A stretch of DNA of 64,000 nt from Bremia lactucae (lineage: Eukaryota; Oomycota; Peronosporomycetes; Peronosporales; Peronosporaceae). The notes under the pieces are model-generated. The model worked only from the letters and a program-made list of their open reading frames with translations, made no database searches and was not told where the DNA came from. Position numbers and translations under genes: made by a program. This document shows positions 41,739 to 53,334 of the stretch, piece by piece; position 1 is the first letter of the stretch, and each line of letters starts with the position of its first letter. Where the stretch lies: assembly GCF_004359215.1 (NCBI RefSeq), contig NC_090617.1:3669649-3733648 (forward strand), read 5' to 3'.

Positions 41739-42222
41739 TGTAATGGGGCACTTTTCACTAGTTCTGATCAGTACTATTTCATCTTACACTGATTGCAGTG
41801 TATATAGGGTGCCTCGAAACGTCACGTACACAAGCGTACAGAGGAAGGTTCCTAGGTAGCTAAGAAACTTAAGCTACCAAGAGGTAATTCAATGGATTAT
41901 AATACAGAAAAGTAATACTGTATTTTATAATTGGTTTCCTACAAAGCGATCTTCTATCTACTATTATACTTATTATATTAATATCGAACTAAGCATGGCG
42001 CCTCCTTGCGCACCGCACAATCGTGTCTTGAAATGGTTGGCGGGATTAATTTAGACTTAAATCAATTAATCAATGGAGCTAATGTCTTTTATTGCATTAA
42101 TAATATTGAATTTGGTATTATTATAATTATTTAAGTCAAAAAAAAATAAAGATAATTTGTACTTCTCTGCCCTTTTTCCTTTTATAGGTAATAATACTTA
42201 TGTAATGGGACACCCCGTTACA
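41739..42222 (-). repeat. 5' LTR, family B
   Basis: 484 bp with ends TGTAATGGGGCAC and GACACCCCGTTACA. It is the full-length reference for the interrupted solo copy at 24080-24994. It resembles family A LTRs only at its ends. Confidence 0.85.
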
Positions 42223-42559
42223 CTGCTGCTGGTTGCTATTTCTATTAATTTTCAGAAAGCGTTTCCGACGCTGCTTTCCATTTTTATACCCTCAGGTGGT
42301 CCTTTAAGAGGGTCGTCAACTGGGTAGGAGACCAACGCATATCTTTCGTTTGAGCGCATCACGGTCCTGCGTTCTCGCGTAAGACATCGGAGGCAAATGT
42401 ATTCGCCTCCGATGTTTTGAGTCGGAATTAAAGAATTAGGAGCTAAGAAAAATTTGCGACTAATTTACCAGAGCAATGCTTAACAGCTCTCGATAATGAG
42501 CGCATAAGGTGACTATTACAGAAGCTAAGGTGCTTTCTGGTATCACAGGGCTTAAGCGT

Positions 42560-43680
42560 CATAAATAGACCGGCCCTGACGGGCTAAACAACGACTTTTA
42601 TTAGGACACTGCGGCGCACATGGTACCGGCACTGGTCCATATTAGAAACCAAATAATGGCTGGAGCAGAGCTACCTCCCTCCTTTCTCGAGGCACATATC
42701 ATTCCTCATAGAGAAAGGGCGACTCGGACGACGTTCGGATGATCGTACCATTTTTTTGCTACAAACGAGCTTTTAAGTGTTTGCGAAGCTACTCGATACC
42801 CGGCTAGAATTGTTTCTACCCAGAGCTATCAGCGATTCGCAGCATTGTTTTGTTCAGGGGCGTAGAATGATGAGCAGTTATGATGATGATAACTCAATTA
42901 CTGACTGCAGCCGACCAAGAAATTGTGATGGCTGAGCATAGCAGATGTATCTTACTTCTGGTATTTCGCAAGGCTTAAGATACAGTGGACTGTGACTTTA
43001 TATACGAGGCTCTGCTTCTTTTTGGGTTCAATAAACGCTTTGTCGACCTCATACGACGCATTTAAAATGGCACGACGGCGAGTTTTGTCGTGAACGGATG
43101 TGGTTCCTTAGCCTTACCAATGCGATCAGGTATTCGTCAGGGTTGCCCGCTGGCGCCACTGCTTTTTGGTAGTAGTGGAGGTGCTAGGTCTCGCATTAAA
43201 GCAGAACCTGTGCTCAGGTAGCTGCGAACACCGAGGATGTCTAGGCAAAGGCACTATTCTTAAGCGTTTGTTGACAATTCATCAAGAAGGCCGATCAAAT
43301 CCCGCATGCAATTACCTTAGTTAAAACCTTTGAAGTGTTATCAGGATTGCATGTTCAACCGAACAAGAGCAAATCCGGTTTGCATCGGTCAGTTTTTCTG
43401 AAGACCTGCGACAGCATCGCTGTCACCCCGCCAGGCGACATAACTCGATATCTGGGTGATGGGATCAGAACGACGAAATTAGTGATTAAGAATTGGGTAC
43501 TGAAGATCTTGAAAATTCAACGCCGCCTCCTGACGGCAACACTGGTACCGGAATGCAGTGTGTGCTACCGGTTATATGCGCCCCCCCCAAGACTGGCTGG
43601 TCCGTGCCCTGCCCACTCCCGCGTTCGTCAAATCCGTATTAAGTCCTTTAAACGCAATTTGGCTAGTTCGTCCGGATAGG
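42560..43680 (+). pseudogene. LINE reverse transcriptase relic
   Basis: The plus strand has GLNNDFY near 42575-42600, MVPALVHIRNQIMAGAELPP near 42620-42675, a DALKMARRR-like block near 43060, IRQGCPLAPLLF near 43133-43170, then LSGLHVQPNKSKSGL at 43338-43380. These are in order the fingers, palm and IRQGCPLSP signature and the region after the active site of a non-LTR reverse transcriptase. The FADD catalytic box cannot be read in frame. Stops and shifts are frequent. Confidence 0.75.
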
Positions 43681-44156
43681 TAACGAAGCACGTAGTCGTC
43701 GGGTGTCGGTACGATCCATCTGCCTCTCCCTTAGGTAAAGAGCCACTTGATCATGGTTTGAATACTCAGATGGAGAAAATGTAGCGATCCAAAGAACCTC
43801 GGATGCCTAGTCTTAAAGAACGTTGTGTTGACCACCGTTCGTCGGGGGTGAAGCTCTTCAGCCAAGAGTTAAGACCGTAGGCGTCAGCACTCGATAAATC
43901 CGCTCTGTGATAGCGGTTCGAGGGAAAACTTGCTGAGTGCCCTTAGTACCATGGGCGAGCCAGCCCAGCATAAATAAATTTCAGTGCTACCCAGTTAGCC
44001 ACGTTGGAGGAGAAGGAGTAAGCCTCCTTGCACCTGACGTTGGTTGCAATTTTTTTAATGTGATCTGATTTTACCGCCACACTAGTCGCCGAGGAAACGC
44101 CTGCCACCAGTGCTACGATCTCTTGGTCGTAAAAAAGTGCACATAACAGATGGTGG
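43681..44156. other. No supported gene
   Basis: Probably more decayed element DNA between the LINE and the minus-strand frames. Nothing recognisable. Confidence 0.45.
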
Positions 44157-44893
44157 CTAAGCCGAAGCGCTGTATTGGATCACATTTTGTAAGCAAGTCA
44201 TAACCCCGGCGTAAACACCGACCTCCAATTTCGTCCAGTCATGAAAATTGTCCATTACTGGCGACAGCATAGTGTTATCCGGTCTTCGCCTCGCGGGTTC
44301 GAGCAATCGCTCAACCCATGATTTTTTTTGCCGATCCATCGGTGTTTCGCTGTACCGTTGTAGCGAATCCTCCACGCAGTCATGCCTGCTCTGCATCATC
44401 CATTGTACGACGACCGAATTGAAAAGTGTTTGCAAGTGCTCTATCAAATAAGGAATCGCTTGACCAGCCAGAGCAGATGATATGGTGCGAGTCGGGCTAC
44501 CCGCTCTTACTCTGCTGATAAGCTGTTGACATTGGGAAAAGGAAGTTTCTGTCGGTTGGGCCACGCCGTTTCCAGAAGCTCTCACGCAGCAGCCCAGTCA
44601 TCGCGATCAATGCGACCGCAACTTCGATCATTTATTAGCATTAACGTCGGCATTGCCTCTGCACGGCTCCGTATTAAAACAGACGTGTTAATCAGGTGCG
44701 ACGCGTCAGACTCCCGGGCCTCTGCTTGCTCGGGAGATGCATCACGACCTCGATTTTGGCCCGAAGGCGGGGTAGTCCGTAGACTACTCGGCGGCGTCGT
44801 AGGTAGCTCTTGAAGAACCAGTTGTCGCTCTAACGTCAGCTCTATTCCTACTGTGGTATATCTGATAGAAGCGTGGATACCGTGCCTAAACAA
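44157..44893 (-). pseudogene. Element-derived ORF fragments, unknown
   Basis: Two overlapping minus-strand frames, 44893-44582 (103 residues, Pro/Ser/Thr-rich with PTTPPSSLRTTPPSGQN) and 44585-44157 (142 residues). They are probably pieces of one LINE or Gypsy ORF1-like protein, joined by a frameshift near 44583. I recognise no domain. Confidence 0.35.
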
Positions 44894-45559
44894 TTCGAAG
44901 AGTGTGCCGTTTCATGTTTTCGCATTTGTGGAGATGGCTGCGCGCTCATACTCACCGCAAGAGCCTCGGTAGGACCGTATCGATGTCCATGTCTTTCCTG
45001 CGCACAAGCCACATGCCTAATCTCCTTCATTTAAAAATGGAAGAGCCGGCTGGCGTACCCAGAGTGTAGGAAAGCTGTTTTATAGCGCTCGTGATACTGC
45101 AGCACGAGCAGTGGGCTCGATTGTGGGTCTATCTTCCTGGCTACCACGTCATCCGTAAAAAGCCTCGATAGAAAGCGGATGTTCCGCCGCTGCCTCGATC
45201 ACTTTGTGGTGACGTGAGACTGTGGTCGGAACATGCGTGACACATTGCCATCCCTGCGCGTTGCCGTCTAATCGCTGAATTACTTAGATAGTCTTTTTCA
45301 GGAAGTTTGATTCCATGCTGACTGTATCGCTGACTTTTCACGTGTCTTCGGGCACTGTGTCCGTTCTAACCGGCAAACTCATAGTATAATCTTTATGGTA
45401 CCACCGTATTTCCGACGCCGACTCAGCGCATGTCATTACCGTCCACCCCCGCGAGACATTGACCAAAAAATGAGCTTGATCTTAAGCCACCTGGCCTTCT
45501 AGACCTAATAGACCCGAAAATTAATACCACGTTTTAAACAGGCCATGAGGAATTTGAGC
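44894..45559. other. No supported gene
   Basis: Expected place of a 3' LTR for the Copia copy to the right, but no clear TG...CA boundary or purine tract is visible. Confidence 0.45.
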
Positions 45560-45575
45560 GACCTGCCCATGTCAT

Positions 45576-45974
45576 CTAAATTGGCAACCACTGCCACCTG
45601 AGCAATCGCCATGGCGAGGCAGTTCCGGTAGCTAGAGTGACAGCTGACCTGAGCCCAAATTGCTCTTTCATCTCGGCCAGTGTTGGCGGGGTGGTTGACG
45701 CCTTGGTCAGGATGTCCGCATGCATGTTCTTTGACTCGCAATACTGAACCTTCACCACCTTTATTCTCTTTAACTCAGTGATGAATTTGTACTTCACATC
45801 GATATGCTTTGCTCCTTCTGAGGTATCTACCCTTTGGATTTGAGCGATTGCTGCTTGATTGTCCACGTGTAGAATCAAACTCGGCTGAATTGGTACACCA
45901 ATTTCTTGTAGCAATCCTACGATACCCATAATCGCTGTCGTTGTTTGTGACGCCGTCACAAACTTGGCTTCCAT
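45576..45974 (-). pseudogene. Copia RNase H
   Basis: 132-residue frame with MEAKFVTASQTTTAIM, then LHVDNQAAIAQI, KHIDVKYKFITEL and VKVQYCESKNMHADILTK, the standard C-terminal order of Copia RNase H. The end is frameshifted. Confidence 0.9.
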
Positions 45975-45999
45975 CCGGGATAGTGCGACACACTTTCAC

Positions 46000-46648
46000 T
46001 GACCATCATAACACCACCACTGACTGATTTTTCGATTATTTTTTTCTACAGCGTAGTTGGCATCGTTGTACGCCTCGACCAGCACGACATCGTCTTTTAC
46101 AGCAGCAATTCATTGCATCTCGATCTAAAGATTCTTCGTACCTTTAAATACAAAGCAATTTTCTTGCTAGACACCAATCGCCTTCACTAGGCGCGTGGAA
46201 AGGCCGAGTCACTCGGTGCATGTGAGCCGCGTGTACCGAGCAATCCATAGCAAACTGCCGACTAAATGCTGAAACGTCTGTATTGTCGGTCTGCTTAATG
46301 ATACTCTTTCACCAGTCAAAAGCAGCGCATTTTCTGCATCTCCGTCAACCGATCGGCACCCTGAAGGTGCTCATCGATAATGGTTTCTTGGTCGAGAAGC
46401 CATCCCTTCTCGTCGTTGTAGTTAAATAAAACGCCAAGAAACTTGGTCATCACACCGAGGTTCTCTAGCTCAACAACTTACATATCTGTAAGGAAATCTT
46501 CGATCTTCCACGAATTTGTACCCGTAACTAGCACGTCGTCCACGAAGATATCCACAAGATTTTTTTCATCACTTTCAGACTGAATGTATAAACAACTATC
46601 GGTATAGCCCTCGCAGGGACCTAAAGAAAATTAGGAAGCTGTGAAGCA
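46000..46648 (-). pseudogene. Copia reverse transcriptase, 3' part
   Basis: Near 46510-46590 the minus strand reads DSCLYIQSESDEKNLVDIFV followed by DDVLVTGTNSWKIE, the Copia active-site region (usual form Y-V-D-D; here F-V-D-D). Downstream FLGVLFNYNDEKGWLL is also visible. Frame breaks follow. Confidence 0.8.
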
Positions 46649-48171
46649 TCAAATTCCACAGCCGTACCGATTGTTTGAGGCCGTACAACTCTTCTTTACT
46701 CTCAAACGAAGCTGATTTTTGACCCGCACGCCAAGCTGTTTCAACAATGTGGCCTCAATTTCCATCCTTTGCGGAATGGGCAGCATTATGTCCAAACCTT
46801 TTTTTTTGGCTTTATCGTAAGCACTCGGCTCACCCCCGTGTCGTGCAGGTAACGGCCAGTCTACGGATAGAGGTGATGTTCGTTTGGAGCGGAAGCTTCG
46901 CTTCGACTTCGCTAAGCTTAAGGCCAAAGGCCAGTTACGTTCGGCATTTATGCCACAAAACGAAGAAAGGCCTAGCCGATATCTCAGTGCTTCGGTTGAC
47001 CGTGAGACTGCAAGGACAACTTTTCTTGACACCAATTTCCATCACAGCAGAGAAAGTGGAGGTATAATTAATACCATTTCTTGCTCATATCCGCACGCCA
47101 CCAGCCTCGCCTTGTACCGTATAATCGTATCTTCAACGTGCACCTTTAACTTATGCATCCATTTACTGTGAATTAACTTGACGTCACGCGGTTTGAGTCG
47201 CTTCCTAAGTATTATTTTGTTCTAATGTTACAATCTCTTTGCGAATCGCCTCCTCCCACAATTTGACTCACGAATCCTTTATCTCCTCGCGGTAGTTTTC
47301 GGGATCTTGAAGAGTGGTCGTGGTTTCAAGGTTAACCGGTACGTGCTTGCTACCCATACTGCGAGTTTTTATGCGCACTTGCGTCAATTGTTCTGCAGGC
47401 ATCGACTTAAAACTATTTGATTGATTTTCGCACTGCACTGGGTTATTTTTCACCGCAAATATATGACTATTCTATCCTTGTCTTCGCCAAACTATTCTTG
47501 CTTTTTGACGTCGTGTATTACGGAGTAGTTACTTGAAACGGCAGACCCGCTGCTGACTCCTTCTGCTTCGCAGCTTCGTCACGAGTCATTAAAGCACGCC
47601 GAAGCTCAGGCGCTTCATGTTCCAGCTGTGCCTGCAGTTGTGCGATCTCCTCACTGTTGAGCGTGTCAGCATTGCGAATGTGCTGCGCAGTGATGAAAAT
47701 TCTCTCCTCGGTAAAATAAACTTTAAATTCTTTCGTCGCGTCGTTTTTGCCGATGATCATCCCAACCTGGGTTCTTGAACTCTATGTTTTCTTTCTTAAA
47801 TTTCGATATGTCGAACACGGGCTGCCAATTGTGACAATACCCGCCATATTGGGAATTGTGCCCGTTAACATCTCCAGCGGCGATGAACGGTTCGGGTTTC
47901 CTCTGCGTGGGCTACAAATTAGCACATAAGTTGCGTACTCGCAGCGTCACTCCAAAAATAGGGGGAGACCACTCGCAGATAGCATGCAAGTTGCCATGTT
48001 TAGTACAGATCCGTGCATCCTTCAGCTTTTCTATTTGAGCCTGAATCTCGACTTAGCTTACATGACGTCTGATTTCTACAGACTTACAGAACGGGTCGAT
48101 GTTGATGTACTCCTTTTTTTCGTCTGTGCGCAGCACGTGAAGTCGTAAATTAAATCTCCTTTCGACGTAAA
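46649..48171 (-). pseudogene. Copia integrase-RT linker, mostly unreadable
   Basis: Minus frames 47453-47268 and 47760-47518 (ERIFITAQHIRNADTLNSEE) look like the variable linker before Copia RT. No catalytic motif is readable. Confidence 0.5.
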
Positions 48172-48618
48172 TCAGGAAGTATTGAAAATCTTTGGTCGCC
48201 TCGACGTTTTTCTATGCCACGAATACACGTACGTGGTTGTGGAATATTCCACCAAGTTGTTGATGTAATAAATCCCACGCCAGTTTTGCGGGATCATTGG
48301 TCCTTTTATGTCACTACCGATTACGTCACCAAGGTGGTCACTAGGTGCGCTCTTACCTGTGTCTTTTTTGGAGCGATTGTTGTTGCTCTGCTTGCTCTGC
48401 GCACAGGTCAGGCAATTTGGCCTGGCTCGGCTGGTAAGACGTATGCCTGAGTCCGCAGAGGCTGCCATGCGCTCAATGGTATCGTAACTTATATGACATA
48501 GCCTTTGGTGCAACTCCAGACGTGTTGTGTCCAATTTAGAATTGTTGATCCTATCGTAACCTTGTTGTATGGCTGAGTTAAGCACTTTAACTCGCGCGTC
48601 CTTCGTTAGCTCACCCAT
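48172..48618 (-). pseudogene. Copia GAG-pre-integrase and integrase start
   Basis: The frame contains LHQRLCHISYDTIERMAAS and CLTCAQSKQSNN, the H-x-H..C-x2-C zinc-binding N-terminus of Copia integrase. It then has GSDIKGPMIPQNWRG with the first catalytic Asp in SDIKGP. Confidence 0.88.
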
Positions 48619-49011
48619 AACGTGTATCGTTTAGACGTTATTGCGGCGAATCACCTCAAATTTTTCATTTGTCCTCTTGGCGCACCACGTAGCTTCGGTT
48701 TCCTCTCGCTTGAGGTTTACACTGCGCTCTTCGAGAATACGGTAGCTGGTAATATTATCAGAAAGATTCTCATTATAAGAGACCTCGGCTAGGTCAACTA
48801 TGACCTCTCTACCATCAACTACTGTCCTTCGCTCGAATGATCCCATCTTGGTGACTCATATTATCGAGTTGTTTGCCGCGCGGCATGATTGGTCACAATT
48901 GACCACGTTTTTAAGCATTCTTTTATTTTTACTAAGGTGCACGCTGGATCCGTTGTCAAGATTCCACGGATTGGGCCCAGCGTCTGTTCCAGTTCCAGTG
49001 GCTAACGTGAC

Positions 49012-49831
49012 TCAGTTAGATATCGCGTTTTCTCCACCTCTCTGTTTACGGCACTTGAATTTAATGTGACCAGCCTGGCCACATCCATTACATGTGCGGG
49101 GCTCAGTGCCTTTGACTCGTGCGACATATCTGCACCCGCAATCTCCTGGATTCTTTTGGGTAACACCACAGTATCGAATTATTTGCTCGCTACTTGGTCG
49201 TCTGTTTTGACCACTTCCGAAGTCACTTTTTGGCTTGCTTGCACTTATTTCAAAATTGATTGCCAGAAGCAAAAGCTCGGCAGCTTTTGCAAGAAAATCA
49301 TATCGCTGCGAATTCAGTCGAGTGAACACTGCTAACTTGACGTGTGCTAGCGCAGACTTGCAGAAGCATTCCAACACACGTTGCTTTAAATTACCTGACC
49401 GCTCCGCCACATACACGAGGAACCGGTAGTACTCGGGCCATGTCTTGATGCTGTCCTTCTCTCCTGTCATGAGTTCAATCCCCTGGTAGAAGGTATTTGA
49501 GGTACGTACAGCATAAGCATGCTGTTTATAACGTTTAAAGTGTACTTGACACCGAAGGCCATACCGGTAGCCTTTTATCATAGTAGTCAGCGCGAAAATC
49601 TTGAGCTCTTCAGGCCAATCACCTTCGCTCATTGATTGAGCTGCGCCAAGTCGCTGTAGAAAACGCATTACCCACGCCTTGAAATCGGCGCCAACACCAT
49701 GGTATGCTTCCTTACCAAAAAAAACTGGCGAAATCGGGCCAGTCCACATCCCGAGGCTTTGAGATTCCAGTCCACGGCAACTCGGTGGTGTAAAGTATTG
49801 CGGTGGACTCAGCTGCCGGTACCATCCATGT
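49012..49831 (-). pseudogene. Copia gag with zinc knuckle
   Basis: The main frame, 49749-49012, gives 245 residues with FKAWVMRFLQRLGAAQSM, SWPEYYRFLVYVAERS-like sequence and the knuckle CNGCGQAGHIKFKC near the end. The natural start is probably the ATG at about 49831 with a frameshift before 49749. Confidence 0.85.
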
Positions 49832-52282
49832 TAATGATGCTGCAGATTTGGCTCTGCACGTGCTTGTTGCGGTACCTGGTTGGGCGTCGACCTATGCTCG
49901 TGTCTCATCGAGTGAGCCCATCCTCAACGACGGTCACGCGCACTGATAAAGCCAGTGAACGCGCTTTATACGTTAAATGAGTGCTTGAAAGGTTGGTCAG
50001 TCGCATTTTGGCCCGACGACTCAGCTGATCTTGTTTCTTGAGCTAGTTTGCCACAAATTGAACTTTTTGCTGCGCCATCCCTGCGAGGAGTCCCTGAAGT
50101 CGGTCACTTCGATCAGTGCTCGCATCTGAAACACGACTCGCACTATCTTCATGCATTTCGAATGGGTCAGCGACCGCGTTCAAGATGGACAAGTCCGTGT
50201 CGGCGCCGATCGGACGAGGAGTCGAGTCGTTTATTGTTAGGCATATAACCTGTTGATTTTGTAGCTGTTAGAGTGGATGAAAAGTTTACAACTATATGTA
50301 TTTGCAGTTGTGTTATCGAGCATATGTAGCCTTTTATCTTTCTGCGTAGGCTTCACTTTCACTCGCGCCTTATATCAGGTTTAGTCGCATGGTTTTATCA
50401 CATTACCCGTCTCACCGCCTCGCCGCCATAGGTCCGATTTCAGCAAGACTGGAACACAGTTTGGCTAGGTCCTTAAGCTCACGCTCGTCACCCTCCGTCA
50501 CAACTAATTTTCTAGAGCCTTGCAATTAGGCATCGGTGAAGCTACACCGGGTTATAGTGTGCTCAAGTTACCAAATTGCAGACATTGTAGTCTGTGTCTA
50601 ATGTTGATGTGCTTATCACTGATGGCAATACCAAACCAGAGGAGTCGCACCCCACCAAATTGAATGTAACTCTCCAAATAGTAGACGTCCTTGATTTCGA
50701 AGTGTGTGTGTCCAGGTCTTCCATTTCGAATTTGGTAGGTAATTCTGCCTTGAAATATACAGCAGTCCTGCCAACGTCAGTGAAGCAGCTAAGGGTTATG
50801 AAGGTGTACCGTGTATTCCACACGTCTCCCTTGTGGTTTGCCGTTCAGCCCTTGCTGCCGTTGCCAGATAGAACCTTGCTTCAGTCGGTGGGCATTCTGA
50901 CTCAGTAAATTCCTCCATAGAATGGCACTCGATTGTATTGTTCAACCAGTAATTATAGTGAATAAATTTAAGTGGATGGTCTTCGTCACGTGATCATACC
51001 CGATCGTCTTGGTCTGACTTAGCAAAAAATGAAGATTAGAGGGATTTATTCGGGCATACTCCATGGATAGTATGCCTTTATCATCTGCCTACTTAACCTG
51101 ATAAAACGGGCTCGATTCAACTGCAAAATAAGTTCTCTTTCGACTTGTTCTTGGATAGTACTGTATAGGCGCAGCCGTTCTTTACTATTCAGGACTTGCT
51201 TGATAAAGTCAGGTATGCGCCTGCGTGCCACTGTACCTTTGACTAGCCCCACAATGATCGCCGTTTTATCATATGTACATTCTCGTACGTGATGCTGTTC
51301 TGTAAGAGCAGCCGGTGCCACACAGAGGATCGTACATGAATTGATCAAAACGTTGAGGCATGTCGCAGACTTGCGGTTGTATGTCGGCATGGAGCAGTTG
51401 CTCTGGTACGGACACGCGAGCCTGTTGATTCAGAGCTGGAGCTTGAGCCCACTTGTGTTGGCTTGAGACACGCCTAATAATATCTTTGTACTTTGTAGTA
51501 CATAGCTCGTGCGCTATCAGTTACCATTTTCTGCTATTATACAAAAGTTCCTCGACATCGTACGAAGACTTGCTCAAATAGCCTTGCATAAAAAGGTCAC
51601 GTTTGGTAAACTAAGGCTCGACAAAAATGCGATGCCGTCCCCCATCTCGAGCGAGGACAGGAAATGGAGGCGATAGCGCCACTCTCAGAGGCGCCGTCAT
51701 AGGCGGTTTCCGGTTCTGACAGCCTACGTGGAGACAGCATCCACACATGAAGAGCTAACCAGACGTGACATGCTTAGTCACAAAATGGTCTCACCCAAGC
51801 GAGGAAGAGGGGCAATGATCCGACCAATCAGCGGCATGCCACGGAGAGTATGAGGATTTTAAAATATCCAGAGAACCTACCCAGGTGGAATGCTTGGTCC
51901 GCTCTGAGGGGCCCGTAAAAGAGGTTACGGACGCTAACCTGGTGAATGCAGAAGCGGACTGGGCTACATCAGGTGAGGATTTCTCAACGACGGCAGATTC
52001 ATCTCCGTCCGCTTCTAAGCTGCATCCAAGCTAGCGAGCTATATCATCGGCCGAGTGTGGGACAAGTGAAAGCTTGGCGGACCACAATTCGAGCATTATT
52101 CGCTGAGGCTTTTAAGGCAGTGCCGGTCCAGACAAAAGCTTCGCCGGCGGCGAAAAAGCGCTTTCCGGCTTTGAATGCGGCAAAAGCAACATCTTTGGCC
52201 GACCTTGACCAGCTGGGTAACGGGCTAAAGTTGCCCTAATGGTACACAATCCCCGTTGAGTAAACTTTGTGTACTTAGGGGG
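49832..52282. other. Repeat debris, no supported gene
   Basis: Open frames here (for example 51046-51390 minus, 114 codons; 50594-50908 plus; 51946-52239 plus) carry no domain that I recognise. They may derive from element ORFs. The 5' LTR expected for the Copia copy is not recognisable. Confidence 0.45.
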
Positions 52283-52545
52283 ATGTTGAATAACTTAAGT
52301 AATGTAAATTGGACCTACCACTTGGGTGTGGTTCACATTGTAACCCAACCTTGTGTATGTGATGTCTATGAAGACATTCACATTGGATGACGGCTAGCGT
52401 CACGTTACGCGAGATATCAAGAAAAATATGCTCGCAATACATGTTAGTGTTATCGACAGAGATGACATTTTAGGATTGGTTTAAAGTAGGTATTTAAATT
52501 AAATGCGATTAAATATAAATCAGTCTGAAAACTACTTCCTACTTG
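52283..52545 (+). repeat. Copia-type LTR fragment
   Basis: A purine tract TTAGGGGGA is followed at once by TGTTGAATAACTTAAGTAA, the usual look of a Copia polypurine tract and 3' LTR start. A TATAAAT-like box and pyrimidine-rich CTACTTCCTACTTGGTAAG lie about 240 bases further on. The end is not clear-cut. Confidence 0.5.
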
Positions 52546-52666
52546 GTAAGTGCGCACGAGGAGCCGGATTACCGCTTTCGTGACGACACGTATACCAGAG
52601 TACTTAGTGCGTTGGGTGAGGTTGCTAAGGTGCCCACTGCTCGGCAGATTTCGGAGTGCATCTACA

Positions 52667-52796
52667 GATGCCTGAATTACAATTCAGTGGCATCGCGACA
52701 AATTATGTTTACTTTACATGTGCCTCGATAAGATGCCTGACTTACAATTCAGTGGCATCGCGACAAATTATGTTTACTTTACATGTGCCTCGATAA
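52667..52796. repeat. 65-bp tandem duplication
   Basis: Copies at 52667-52731 and 52732-52796 are directly adjacent and differ at one position (GAATT against GACTT). Confidence 0.95.
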
Positions 52797-53334
52797 TATT
52801 CTTTGTATTCCACTGCGTGGTGTTCAATTTAGCATTTCGCATGGACTCAAAATTTTTATCAGTGGTAGTCAGTTTGATAGCATTGTGAGTAAGCATGCAA
52901 TGGGAGACAAGAATGCGAATGGCCAAAAGCGACCACAACGCGTTTACCATGTCATTTCTGAATTGTTATAGTATTACCCGAACGCTTTAAAAAAGAACAT
53001 ACCACTTACTCATATTAATCGCAAGTAAAAAAAAGCTCCAGAAATAAATCCCCTTTTTACGGGAATGTAAAGACATTAGTCAGCTCAACTCAATAATTTC
53101 TAGGGTCGAATTATGTGGTACGCATCCTTTATCAATACAAACATTGTGTTAAGAAAAGTAATGACAGTAATGGATACAGTACCCTATGTTCCGACTCGTC
53201 AAAGCTCAAGTTCAACCATCTGGAAAAGTCCAGTCTATCTACATCGTCCAACTTATGAGCTCCTTTAGCCAGTTTCGATTAGAAATTAGAAGAAACATTA
53301 TTATAATTTACAATAAAACGCGTCGAGTCCTCTC
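52797..53334. other. Intergenic, 5' flank of the RING gene
   Basis: No gene. AT-rich stretch leading to the ATG at 53335; it must hold the promoter and 5' UTR of that gene. Confidence 0.55.

Larger units (their letters stand above)
36831..42222 (-). mobile_element. Gypsy element B, minus strand, 3'-truncated
   Basis: Reading right to left there is a family B 5' LTR (41739-42222), primer site, gag with coiled coil and capsid, degenerate protease, reverse transcriptase, a remnant of RNase H, integrase and a Pol tail. The order gag-PR-RT-RH-IN makes it Ty3/Gypsy. It carries multiple frameshifts and stops, and most of RNase H is deleted. Its gag has the same block order as the family A gag at 1870-2833, although the LTRs differ. 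Confidence 0.85.
45560..49831 (-). mobile_element. Ty1/Copia element, minus strand, decayed
   Basis: Reading right to left there is gag with zinc knuckle, protease-region scraps, GAG-pre-integrase and integrase start, unreadable integrase, reverse transcriptase and RNase H. Integrase before reverse transcriptase defines Copia. Stops and shifts occur throughout and no LTRs are recognisable. Confidence 0.8.

Noticed and set aside
51046..51390. 114-codon minus-strand frame with an amphipathic C-terminal half
   Set aside because: No recognisable domain, start context or neighbouring element part; kept only as unassigned debris.
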